NCBI GenBank assembly: GCA_026993705.1
Contig: JALWSJ010000269.1
Span: 1,330-16,774, forward strand
Direction of reading: 5' to 3'
Origin: Flavobacteriales bacterium
GTDB lineage: Bacteria > Bacteroidota > Bacteroidia > Flavobacteriales_D > Parvicellaceae
DNA: 15,445 bases
Part shown: in pieces, positions 1-7,208 of the stretch
Numbering within the stretch: the stretch's first letter is position 1
How the letters are laid out: every line of letters starts with the position of its first letter
The notes under the pieces: generated by a model
What the model saw: only the letters and a program-made list of their open reading frames with translations
Told to the model about the DNA's origin: nothing
Databases searched by the model: none
Program-made: the position numbers and the translations under genes

Positions 1-360
1 CTCTTTATCGTAAGGAATTAAGTCGGTATATTTTTTATTGGCAATGGTGGTCGTTACAAATGTTCCGTTGTGGTGAATATTGTCAGAGCTAACACCTACA
101 CCAAAAGCAAAAGCAAGATTACTTTTTTCATTCAAAGGAATGTCTTTATACAAATAAGCTGCTACTCCTATGGAGTACCACTTTGTATAAATATACTTAG
201 GAGTGTGTAACCATTGATCCGATTTTATGTCTATAGCTATACGGTCAAAACGTTCGGTATGGGCATCGTCAGCTGTTATTTTAAAATAGCTTAAAATGCC
301 TTGTGAATAAAAGGTTAAACACATTAAACTAATTAAAACGGTAAATAAATAGGCCTTCAT
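1..360 (-). CDS. Outer-membrane beta-barrel protein, N-terminal part (cut by window edge)
   Basis: Reading the minus strand from the ATG at 360-358 gives 120 codons without a stop to the window edge, so the C-terminus is missing. Residues 1-19 form a signal peptide (hydrophobic MKAYLFTVLISLMCLTFYS, then Q). The mature part alternates polar and aromatic residues and includes KWYSIGVAAYLYKDIPL followed by AFAFGVGVSSDNIHHN. This pattern is typical of Bacteroidota outer-membrane beta-barrel (porin-like) proteins, which often carry a W..P..I..KWYS.G....Y.YD.PL signature. The start overlaps the galE stop as ATGA (360-357), so it is probably translated by coupling with galE. Substrate and role are unknown; it could be a small structural barrel or a PorT-like assembly factor. 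The barrel call is by recognised pattern only. Confidence 0.72.
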   Translation of the reverse strand, partial: MKAYLFTVLISLMCLTFYSQGILSYFKITADDAHTERFDRIAIDIKSDQWLHTPKYIYTKWYSIGVAAYLYKDIPLNEKSNLAFAFGVGVSSDNIHHNGTFVTTTIANKKYTDLIPYDKE

Positions 361-1364
361 TTTCTAATATTTTGTTCCCAGTTCCAAGCATGCATTAAGG
401 CATCATCAATTGTGTATTTAGGTTTCCAGTTTAGCTCCTGTATCGCCTTTTTATTATCGGCGTAAACGCGTTCAACATCACCTTCCCTTCTTTTTCCTAC
501 TTTGTAATTAAGTTTGCTGTCTGTTACTTTTTCAAAGGTCTTAATAATATCATAGACTGACGCACCGTTGCCTGTCCCAATGTTAAAAATGTCGAGAATA
601 TGTTCAGAATGGCTTAATTTCTCTAGGGCTTTTACATGAGCCTTTGCTAAATCTACTACATGGATATAATCGCGGATACAACTTCCGTCAGGGGTGTTGT
701 AGTCGTTTCCAAAAACGGTCAATTCTTCTCGAATACCGATAGCTGTTTGTGTGATGTATGGAACTAGATTATTTGGGGTTCCAATGGGTAGTTCCCCAAT
801 CAAACCACTTGGGTGAGCTCCTATTGGGTTAAAATATCGTAGGATTGACGCCTTAAAACTATTGTCGCTTGTATAAACATCTTGAATTAAGCGTTCGCAA
901 ACTTGTTTTGTATATCCGTAAGGAGAGTGTGCAGGTTGAATCGAGGCACTTTCACTAACAGGTACGACTTCAGGATTTCCGTAAACCGTACATGAAGAAG
1001 AAAAAACAAGTGTATTACAATTGTGTTCTTTCATTACTTCAGTTACAGAAACCAAACCTCCGATGTTATTTTTGTAATATTTCAGCGGGTTTTTAACAGA
1101 TTCGCCTACAGCTTTATCTGCAGCAAAATGGATAACACCATCTATTTTTTCTTTTCTAAAAACAGCTGATAATTCTGTTGTGTTATTGCAATCTATCTTA
1201 TACAGAGTCGGACGTTTTCCTGTTATTTTTTCAATATTGTCAATAACACTAGGGGTAGAATTTCTAAAATCATCTATGATGATGGCGTTGTGTCCAGCTT
1301 CTAAAAGCTCGACAACTGTATGTGAGCCTATAAAACCTGCTCCACCTGTAACTAGGATATTCAT
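357..1364 (-). CDS. galE: UDP-glucose 4-epimerase
   Basis: 335 residues, the full usual length for GalE. This cytoplasmic NAD-dependent enzyme of the extended short-chain dehydrogenase family interconverts UDP-glucose and UDP-galactose, supplying galactosyl donors for surface polysaccharide and linking to the Leloir pathway. The Rossmann NAD motif GGAGFIGSH lies at residues 7-15, the catalytic serine segment FSSSCTVYG at 121-129, and the YxxxK pair at Tyr149 and Lys153. RYFNPIGAH (176-184) and RDYIHVVDLA (231-240) are classic GalE motifs. The gene is second of three minus-strand genes: its ATG overlaps the SPOR-gene stop (ATGA, 1364-1361) and its stop overlaps the next start (ATGA, 360-357). 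This placement between two envelope genes suggests a role in envelope sugar supply, but that is inference. No truncation or missing catalytic residue is seen. Confidence 0.96.
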   Translation of the reverse strand: MNILVTGGAGFIGSHTVVELLEAGHNAIIIDDFRNSTPSVIDNIEKITGKRPTLYKIDCNNTTELSAVFRKEKIDGVIHFAADKAVGESVKNPLKYYKNNIGGLVSVTEVMKEHNCNTLVFSSSCTVYGNPEVVPVSESASIQPAHSPYGYTKQVCERLIQDVYTSDNSFKASILRYFNPIGAHPSGLIGELPIGTPNNLVPYITQTAIGIREELTVFGNDYNTPDGSCIRDYIHVVDLAKAHVKALEKLSHSEHILDIFNIGTGNGASVYDIIKTFEKVTDSKLNYKVGKRREGDVERVYADNKKAIQELNWKPKYTIDDALMHAWNWEQNIRK

Positions 1365-1882
1365 TGTTTTTCCTCTCTTTTTATGATGGTTTGTTCCAAG
1401 GGTGGTAATTGCATCTTTTTGGAAATAACAATTGCGTTCGGAAATGATTGTTGAATAAAATGTTTAAATTCATAAGCATCGTTCCTATCGTAGAAAGCTC
1501 CACCGTACAAATAGGTATTGGGTGCAATGTAGGTCTCTTCTAAATGAACATCGGGTTGAATTTTTAATATTTTATACCTTGCATCTCTAATTTTGGAGTT
1601 TTGTTGGCTCACTTCCAATTGTACAGTATATCCAAGTATGTATGGATTGTTTTTGTGGAATTGTGTAAGCGAATCAATATCGGCAGGTTGATGGACGGTA
1701 ACGATTCCATTTTTATCGAAAGACAAGTCGGTGTTGATTACTCGCGTTGTTGTGTCTAATGCGTTTAGATTGATGGCGGATGCTTCTTTCTTCTCCGTAG
1801 AAGGAAATAGTTTCCAGTTTTCGTTTTGAGAATATACACTTGATATAAAAAGCGTAAATAGTATAATTGAGATATTCTTCAT
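1361..1882 (-). CDS. Secreted SPOR-domain protein
   Basis: 173 residues. Residues 1-18 are a signal peptide ending VYS before Gln19, so the protein is exported to the periplasm. A short linker precedes a block (about 58-90) of the form GIVTVHQPADIDSL followed by GYTVQLE, then ARYKILKIQPDV, a segment with tyrosine and glycine (about 118-129), and AYEFKHFIQQSFPNAIVI (136-153). This order (V.VHQ..ID.L, GY.VQ, A...K..F P.., A..F...FP.A.IV) matches the secreted SPOR-fold proteins common in Bacteroidota. SPOR domains bind denuded peptidoglycan glycan strands; binding here is inferred. It is the first gene of the minus-strand unit and overlaps galE by four bases. The ATG at 1882 is chosen because it gives a clean signal peptide. 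It lies divergent to the act operon. Confidence 0.8.
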   Translation of the reverse strand: MKNISIILFTLFISSVYSQNENWKLFPSTEKKEASAINLNALDTTTRVINTDLSFDKNGIVTVHQPADIDSLTQFHKNNPYILGYTVQLEVSQQNSKIRDARYKILKIQPDVHLEETYIAPNTYLYGGAFYDRNDAYEFKHFIQQSFPNAIVISKKMQLPPLEQTIIKREEKQ

Positions 1883-2004
1883 CGTTGTAATTTTCTTTGG
1901 TTAAAAGTTTTTCGCACCCTCTTTCAAAAGGAATATGCAAAGTAATAGAAATAAACTGTTCTCTTGAAATAATTATGCCTAATTTTTGTCGCTTTGAGCA
2001 TATG

Positions 2005-2036
2005 CAAAAGAATTTTTCATCGTCTAAGAAGCCCAA
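2005..2036 (-). promoter_or_regulatory. Weak candidate promoter for the SPOR-galE-barrel unit
   Basis: Read on the minus strand, TTG (2036-2034) is followed after 21 bases by TTCTTTTG (2012-2005), one mismatch from the Bacteroidota -7 box TAnnTTTG. The spacing fits the family consensus. It would leave a leader of about 115 bases before the ATG at 1882. A second imperfect candidate, TACTTTG (one base short), lies nearer the gene. Neither is compelling. Confidence 0.28.
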
Positions 2037-2065
2037 AATTTAATTTATCTTCTCCAATTCCACAC

Positions 2066-2208
2066 ACGTTAGGGATAGAACGGCTTGTTTGAGCTCTTTT
2101 TTGCTTGCTTGCTGTTTGCAAGCAAAAAAAGCGAGTAGTGATAGCCCGACCTTTCGCGAGTAAAATAAACGGTAAAACCTTTATTTTATTCGCGAAAGGG
2201 AACGCCCA
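2066..2208 (+). repeat. Structured intergenic repeat, copy A (two hairpins with conserved linkers)
   Basis: The layout is: conserved GTTAGGGATAG (2068-2078); a hairpin with 12-bp arms TTTTTTGCTTGC (2097-2108) and GCAAGCAAAAAA (2118-2129); conserved GATAGCCCGACC (2140-2151); a second hairpin with 20-base arms at 2150-2169 and 2180-2199 (one mismatch, inner GGT/ACC extension); then GGGAACGCCCAA (2198-2209). The linkers recur almost unchanged in copy B at 12007-12149 on the other strand, while the hairpin arms differ completely in sequence yet keep their pairing. This indicates a family of repeats under structural constraint, perhaps a REP-like element or a noncoding RNA. It lies between the divergent SPOR and actA genes. 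Confidence 0.75.
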
Positions 2209-2352
2209 AATAGAATAGTTTAATTTTATCGTTTTATAGATGCGACTTTTAGTTCTGCTTTATTCTTTTTTGTTCTTATTTAAAATAATTCTAAATTAAG
2301 TCAGTTAAGGACAATTTTATGACAAAAATGGATGAGATAAAAAGTCAAGTGT

Positions 2353-2360
2353 TACTTTTG
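2353..2360 (+). promoter_or_regulatory. Candidate -7 box for the act operon
   Basis: TACTTTTG matches the Bacteroidota -7 consensus TAnnTTTG exactly and is followed by 29 bases before the actA ATG, giving a leader of roughly 24 bases. No good TTG (-33) element is seen at the usual distance upstream, so the promoter is either weak, activator-dependent or misplaced. The stretch between the repeat and this box (2210-2352) is AT-rich and shows no other clear signal. Confidence 0.42.
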
Positions 2361-2389
2361 CGTTTGTTAAAAAAGCTTAAAATATAGGC

Positions 2390-3736
2390 ATGAAGATTAA
2401 ATGGATAAATAAATTAAAGACGTTAGGGCTTTCATTATTGGTGCTTTCGGCGGTTTCGAGCGGTCAGGCACAGGAGGATGGAGCGGCATTGTTTAAAGCT
2501 AATTGTGGAGCTTGTCATAAGATTGATAAGAACTCGACAGGGCCTAAGTTGAAAGGAGCTAGAGCTCTTTGGGAAGAGGCTGGAGAAGGAGATTTAATCT
2601 ATGAATGGGTGAAAGATCCGGTTGCGTTGATTGAGAGCGGTAAGTCTAAGAGGGCGAAAGAGGTGGCTGATTTCAGTAAGATGCAGATGCCTCCTCAAAG
2701 TTTAACGAAAGAGCAGGTTAAGGCAATTTTGGATTATGCTGATTCGTATGAAGCTCCTAAGAAAAAAGTGGCGACAAGCGATGCTACTGAGGTTAAGAAG
2801 GAAGAGCCTAAAACGAATTATGTGCTTTGGTTGTCTGTTTTCTTGGTTGTTGGATTGGTGGTTATTTATGCGGCTGTTTCTGTTAAGAAATTATTATTGC
2901 AGGCTGTTGCGGAAAAAGAAGGGAGAGAATTGGAAGTTGGTGGTACTATGAAAGAGCGAGTCGATGCGTGGATTTACAGGAATTGGAAGTTGTCTTTGTT
3001 TTTGTTTATTGTGGTTGTCTTGGCGGTATGTGTGGATTTATTCCAGAAGGGATATAGCGTTGGGGTTGTTTCGGATTACCAACCTTCGCAGCCGATTAAG
3101 TACTCACATAAGTTGCATGCCGGAGATATGGGGATAGATTGTAAGTATTGTCATAATTCTGCACAAAAATCAAAAACAGCCGGAATTCCAACAACGAATG
3201 TGTGTATGAATTGCCATAGAATGGTGCCGGAAGGTTCTACTACCGGAACGGAAGAAATAGCTAAATTGTATGCAGCAGCGGGGTATAATCCTGATAAAAA
3301 TGACTACAATAGAGATGCAGAAGGGAATATTATAGAGGGTGAACCTATCGTTTGGAATAAGGCTCACAATATGCCTGATCATGTATTTTTTAGTCATGCT
3401 CAACACGTGAATCCAAATACAGCAAATTTAGATTGTCGTCAATGTCATGGTGATGTTAAGACATATACTTTAGGTCGTGTTTCTACCAATGAAGAAATCA
3501 ATGAGTTGGCGAAAACCGATAATAATATTATTGCTCTTGAAAAACCATTATTGACAATGGGATGGTGTTTAGAGTGTCATAATAAAAAGACTGTTGATTT
3601 AACGAAGTCTGATTATTATAATGAGTTACATGAACGATTGAAAAATCGCCCGGATGTAATGAAAAGAATTTTAGAAGATGACAAAGTTACTGTACGTGAG
3701 TTAGGTGGATGGGAATGTGCTAAATGTCATTATTAA
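2390..3736 (+). CDS. actA: ACIII subunit ActA, hexahaem form (monohaem domain fused to pentahaem cytochrome c)
   Basis: 448 residues. ActA carries electrons from the iron-sulfur subunit ActB on the periplasmic side of alternative complex III. A signal peptide (about 1-28, ending GQAQ) is followed by a class I monohaem cytochrome c domain with CGACH at 39-43 and probable axial Met100 (QMPP). Two membrane helices follow (about 145-163 and 202-216), then a pentahaem domain with CxxCH at 251-255 (CKYCH), 272-276 (CMNCH), 349-353 (CRQCH), 393-397 (CLECH) and 443-447 (CAKCH, one residue from the end). That makes six haem sites; the pentahaem part is the classical ActA. The extra N-terminal domain on its linker (about 121-140, lysine- and glutamate-rich) may swing to the oxidase (inference). 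First gene of the act operon, 27 bases before actB. Confidence 0.93.
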   Translation: MKIKWINKLKTLGLSLLVLSAVSSGQAQEDGAALFKANCGACHKIDKNSTGPKLKGARALWEEAGEGDLIYEWVKDPVALIESGKSKRAKEVADFSKMQMPPQSLTKEQVKAILDYADSYEAPKKKVATSDATEVKKEEPKTNYVLWLSVFLVVGLVVIYAAVSVKKLLLQAVAEKEGRELEVGGTMKERVDAWIYRNWKLSLFLFIVVVLAVCVDLFQKGYSVGVVSDYQPSQPIKYSHKLHAGDMGIDCKYCHNSAQKSKTAGIPTTNVCMNCHRMVPEGSTTGTEEIAKLYAAAGYNPDKNDYNRDAEGNIIEGEPIVWNKAHNMPDHVFFSHAQHVNPNTANLDCRQCHGDVKTYTLGRVSTNEEINELAKTDNNIIALEKPLLTMGWCLECHNKKTVDLTKSDYYNELHERLKNRPDVMKRILEDDKVTVRELGGWECAKCHY

Positions 3737-3763
3737 TATAAATTAACGTAAAGAAGCAAAAGC

Positions 3764-6700
3764 ATGAGTATGAATAAAACATACTGGAAAGGGTTAGATG
3801 AAAAGCATCAAACACCTGAGTTTGTCGAAAAAAGCAATAAAGAGTTTCAGGAGGATTTACCTGTTGGAGAGTTTTTAGGGGATGAGGGAGTCGCTGATTT
3901 TAAGACGGGAAGAAGAGATTTTCTTAAGTTTTTAGGTTTTGGAGTAGCTGCAGCAACCTTAGCTTCTTGTGAAGCTCCGGTAATTAAAGCTATACCTTAC
4001 GTTGATAAGCCAGAGGATATTACGCCTGGTGTTGCGAATTGGTACGCAAGTACATTTTACGATGGTAATGATTTTGCTAACGTATTAGTAAAAACAAGAG
4101 AAGGACGACCAATTTGGATTAAAGGAAATAAAAGTTACGGATATGCTAAGGGTGGTTTGACGCCTAGAATTGCAGCTTCTGTATTGAACTTATATAATGG
4201 TTCTCGTTTAAAGGGAGCTTATGCTGACGGAGTTGAAACGACATGGTCAGATGTTGATAAAGCTATTAAGTCAAAGTTAAAAGCGATAGCAGATAAAGGT
4301 GGGAAGATTCGTTTGTTGACAAATACAATTATCAGTCCCTCAACAAAGTTGTTGATTGAGGAGTTTATTTCTGAATTCGGTGGTAGTAAATCTACTCCGA
4401 TTTTCGATGAGAACGGTAATCCTGTATTGGGAGAAGATGGAGTTCAAAAGGTTGAAGAGGTAGCCGGTTCAGCAGATGTGAAACATGTACAATACGATGC
4501 CATCTCTTATTCTGCTATTCGAAATGCCAACGCTGAAAGTTTTGGGAAGAATGTGATTCCTGATTATCATTTTGATAAAGCAAAAGTAGTCGTAGCTATC
4601 GATGCTGACTTCATGGCAAATTGGATTATGCCGACAAGGTTTAATGTAGATTATGCTGAAACGAGAAAGCCTGAAAATGGTTGGATGTCTAAGCATTACC
4701 ATTTTGATTCGGTTTACAGTTTGACGGGAGCTAATGCTGATGTTCGTACTCCGATTAAACCTTCAGAACATGGTCTTGTTGCTGCAGCTATTCTAAAAGA
4801 AGTAACCGGAAAAGATTTAGGTGTTGAAATTCCTGAAAATATTAAAGCTGTAGCTTCTAAAATAGGAAAAGATTTAAAATCGGCTAAAGGCGAATCTTTA
4901 GTTGTTGCCGGAACAAATAATAAATCCATTCAAGTAATTGTTAATGCAATCAACAACGCACTTGGTAATTACGGTAAGACAATAGATTTAGATAATCCTC
5001 TTAACGTAAAACAAGGTAATGATGCTGAAGTTGAAACTTTAGTAAAAGATGTTCAAGCTGGAAAGGTTGAAGCTTTGTTGATGTATGGTGTTAACCCTGT
5101 TTATACGTTGCCAAACGGAATAGAGTTTGGTGAAGTACTAAAAAACATACCATTAACGGTTTCTTTCTCAGAATATAGAGATGAAACAGGAGCTCTTTGT
5201 AAATATAATTGTCCGACGCATAATTATTTAGAGTCTTGGAATGATTTAAATCCAAGATTAGGAGAATACAGTATTCAACAACCTGTTATTCGTCCACTTT
5301 ACGATACTAGACAGTTTCAAGATACTTTATTGGTGTTAGCTGGTAAAGCAAAACGTGGAGGGAGAGAAAGTAAAGCTTATTACAAGTATTTACGAGATGC
5401 TTGGAATAAATACGGTTTCTCGAAACAATCAAAATATACGAGCTTTGATGAATATTGGAATTGGGCTGTTCATAATGGCTCGGCAGATTCGTATTCAGCA
5501 CCTGTAACTGCTGTAAATTTCAATGACACGACTGGTTCGGCTGTAAGGGGAATTAAGGAGTTAGCTTCAAAAACAGGTGAATTTGAGGTGGTTATGTATC
5601 CTAAAGTAGAAATGGGAGAAGGACAATATGTTGCAAACCCTTGGTTACAAGAATTGCCAGATGCCATGACTAAAGTTACTTGGGATAATTATATCACCAT
5701 GGCTCCAACTGATTGTTATAAGTATTTTGGACTTGATGGAACAGAAAAGTCAAAGTGGGACGGAGTACACTTGGGTCAGGAAGATAAAGCTTATGTTGGA
5801 ACTATAACTGTTGGTGAAAAGACAATAAAATTACCAATTGTACCTGCACCCGGACAAAAAGTTGGAACTGTTGGAATAGCATTAGGGTATGGTCGAGGAG
5901 CTAATCAAGAGGATATAGGAAAAGCTGCTTTTCAAGTCCGATTAGACCAATCAGGAGAATATGAGTTAGACGAAAACGGGAATAAAAAACCTATAGGCGA
6001 GAATTCTTATAAATTTACGGAGTTTGTTAATGGGGAAGTAGCTTATCACAATGTAGCTTCTTTTACTTTGTCTGAAGGGGAACGTTATTATATGGCGTGT
6101 ACTCAAACTCATCATACGGTGATGGGAAGAGACTCAATTGTTAAAGAAACTACTTTAAATACCTTTTTGACAGGAGATAAAGCAACTTATAATCATAAAC
6201 ACCAGTTACACATTCACCAAAAAGGGCATGAAGTTCATAAAGACCCTAATGATTTTTCACTTTGGGAGGAGCATCCTGTTGAAAATGTTGGACATAGATG
6301 GGGAATGTCAATTGATTTGACTTCTTGTAATGGATGTGGTGTTTGTATAGTAGCTTGTCATTCAGAAAACAACGTACCTGTTGTAGGTAAAGATGAAGTA
6401 AGACGAGTTCGTGATATGCATTGGTTGAGAATGGATCGATATTTCTCTTCGGATGAAGATGCGAATAAAGAAGCTTATATACACAATCCTCGTGAACATG
6501 ATTTTAGTTACGATAAATTAGAAATACCGGAAGATAATCCTTCGGTTGTATTTATGCCGATGATGTGTCATCATTGTAATCATGCTCCTTGTGAAACGGT
6601 TTGTCCTGTTGCTGCAACAACTCACAGTAATGAAGGGTTAAATATGATGGCTTATAACCGTTGTATCGGTACAAGATACTGTGGTAATAACTGTCCTTAT

Positions 6701-7159
6701 AAAGTAAGACGTTTTAACTGGTTTAATTATAGAGACTATAAGAAATTTGATAACGTTAATCCAACACACGATGAAACTGCAAGATTGGTATTAAATCCTG
6801 ACGTAGTTGTTCGTTCAAGAGGGGTAATGGAAAAATGTTCTTTCTGTGTTCAAAGAATCCAAGAAGGTAAATTGAATGCCAAAAAAGAAAGAAGAGTTTT
6901 AGTTGATGGAGATGTAGTTCCTGCTTGTTCAGATGCTTGTCCAACAGATAGTATTTCTTTTGGAGATTGGAATGATAAAACCTCAGAGGTAAGAGGGCTT
7001 TCTGAGCAAGATAGAGCTTATCAAGCGTTAGAAGAAATTGGCATTAAACCAAATGTTTGGTATCAAGTAAAAGTGAATAACATTGAGGAGTCTGAGCAAT
7101 TAGCTCATCATGAAGAGTCGCATAGTGATGCTCATGGAGAAGATAAACATGGACATTAA
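3764..7159 (+). CDS. actB: ACIII iron-sulfur subunit ActB (molybdopterin-oxidoreductase-like plus ferredoxin-like domains)
   Basis: 1131 residues, a natural fusion of two domains. A Tat motif TGRRDFLKFLGFG (48-60) runs into a lipobox-like LASC with Cys69, so export folded and possibly lipid-anchored to the periplasmic face is expected. Residues about 75-840 resemble complex iron-sulfur molybdoenzyme large subunits; ACIII members are known to lack molybdopterin. The C-terminal ferredoxin-like domain holds cysteines 855/858/861/865, 935/938/943/947, 967/973/977, 1025/1028 and 1055/1059. That is 15 cysteines, which fits three [4Fe-4S] and one [3Fe-4S] cluster as known for ACIII. Electrons pass from quinol at ActC to these clusters and on to ActA haems. 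The last 19 residues are histidine-rich (AHHEESHSDAHGEDKHGH). Start ATG 3764; an in-frame ATG at 3770 is a minor alternative. Confidence 0.95.
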   Translation: MSMNKTYWKGLDEKHQTPEFVEKSNKEFQEDLPVGEFLGDEGVADFKTGRRDFLKFLGFGVAAATLASCEAPVIKAIPYVDKPEDITPGVANWYASTFYDGNDFANVLVKTREGRPIWIKGNKSYGYAKGGLTPRIAASVLNLYNGSRLKGAYADGVETTWSDVDKAIKSKLKAIADKGGKIRLLTNTIISPSTKLLIEEFISEFGGSKSTPIFDENGNPVLGEDGVQKVEEVAGSADVKHVQYDAISYSAIRNANAESFGKNVIPDYHFDKAKVVVAIDADFMANWIMPTRFNVDYAETRKPENGWMSKHYHFDSVYSLTGANADVRTPIKPSEHGLVAAAILKEVTGKDLGVEIPENIKAVASKIGKDLKSAKGESLVVAGTNNKSIQVIVNAINNALGNYGKTIDLDNPLNVKQGNDAEVETLVKDVQAGKVEALLMYGVNPVYTLPNGIEFGEVLKNIPLTVSFSEYRDETGALCKYNCPTHNYLESWNDLNPRLGEYSIQQPVIRPLYDTRQFQDTLLVLAGKAKRGGRESKAYYKYLRDAWNKYGFSKQSKYTSFDEYWNWAVHNGSADSYSAPVTAVNFNDTTGSAVRGIKELASKTGEFEVVMYPKVEMGEGQYVANPWLQELPDAMTKVTWDNYITMAPTDCYKYFGLDGTEKSKWDGVHLGQEDKAYVGTITVGEKTIKLPIVPAPGQKVGTVGIALGYGRGANQEDIGKAAFQVRLDQSGEYELDENGNKKPIGENSYKFTEFVNGEVAYHNVASFTLSEGERYYMACTQTHHTVMGRDSIVKETTLNTFLTGDKATYNHKHQLHIHQKGHEVHKDPNDFSLWEEHPVENVGHRWGMSIDLTSCNGCGVCIVACHSENNVPVVGKDEVRRVRDMHWLRMDRYFSSDEDANKEAYIHNPREHDFSYDKLEIPEDNPSVVFMPMMCHHCNHAPCETVCPVAATTHSNEGLNMMAYNRCIGTRYCGNNCPYKVRRFNWFNYRDYKKFDNVNPTHDETARLVLNPDVVVRSRGVMEKCSFCVQRIQEGKLNAKKERRVLVDGDVVPACSDACPTDSISFGDWNDKTSEVRGLSEQDRAYQALEEIGIKPNVWYQVKVNNIEESEQLAHHEESHSDAHGEDKHGH

Positions 7160-7208
7160 TAAATATTAGTAGAAAATAGTAATTATTTGCAATTAAAAAA
7201 CAATTTAG

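Noticed and set aside
1180..1386. A plus-strand ORF across the galE start
   Set aside because: It is antisense to the conserved NAD-binding region of galE and is a shadow of that gene's codon pattern.
1713..2036. A 107-codon minus-strand ORF upstream of and overlapping the SPOR gene
   Set aside because: It overlaps half of the SPOR gene in another frame. The protein has no recognisable domain or signal peptide and no plausible composition, so it is most likely a shadow ORF with a chance extension.
2150..2199. The 20-base-arm hairpin as a simple Rho-independent terminator
   Set aside because: No T-run follows the stem and the genes on both sides point away from it. It fits better as part of the repeat element.
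2319..2387. A 22-codon ORF (MTKMDEIKSQVLLLRLLKKLKI) ending 2 bases before the actA start, possible leader peptide
   Set aside because: Its start lies upstream of the candidate -7 box, so it would not be wholly on the transcript, and no attenuator hairpin is seen. Chance is likelier.
3764..7159. ActB as a true molybdenum oxidoreductase (for example formate dehydrogenase or polysulfide reductase)
   Set aside because: The gene order actA-F with multihaem ActA, DUF3341 ActD and two NrfD-like proteins is specific for ACIII, and no molybdenum ligand or N-terminal [4Fe-4S] motif is seen in the large domain.
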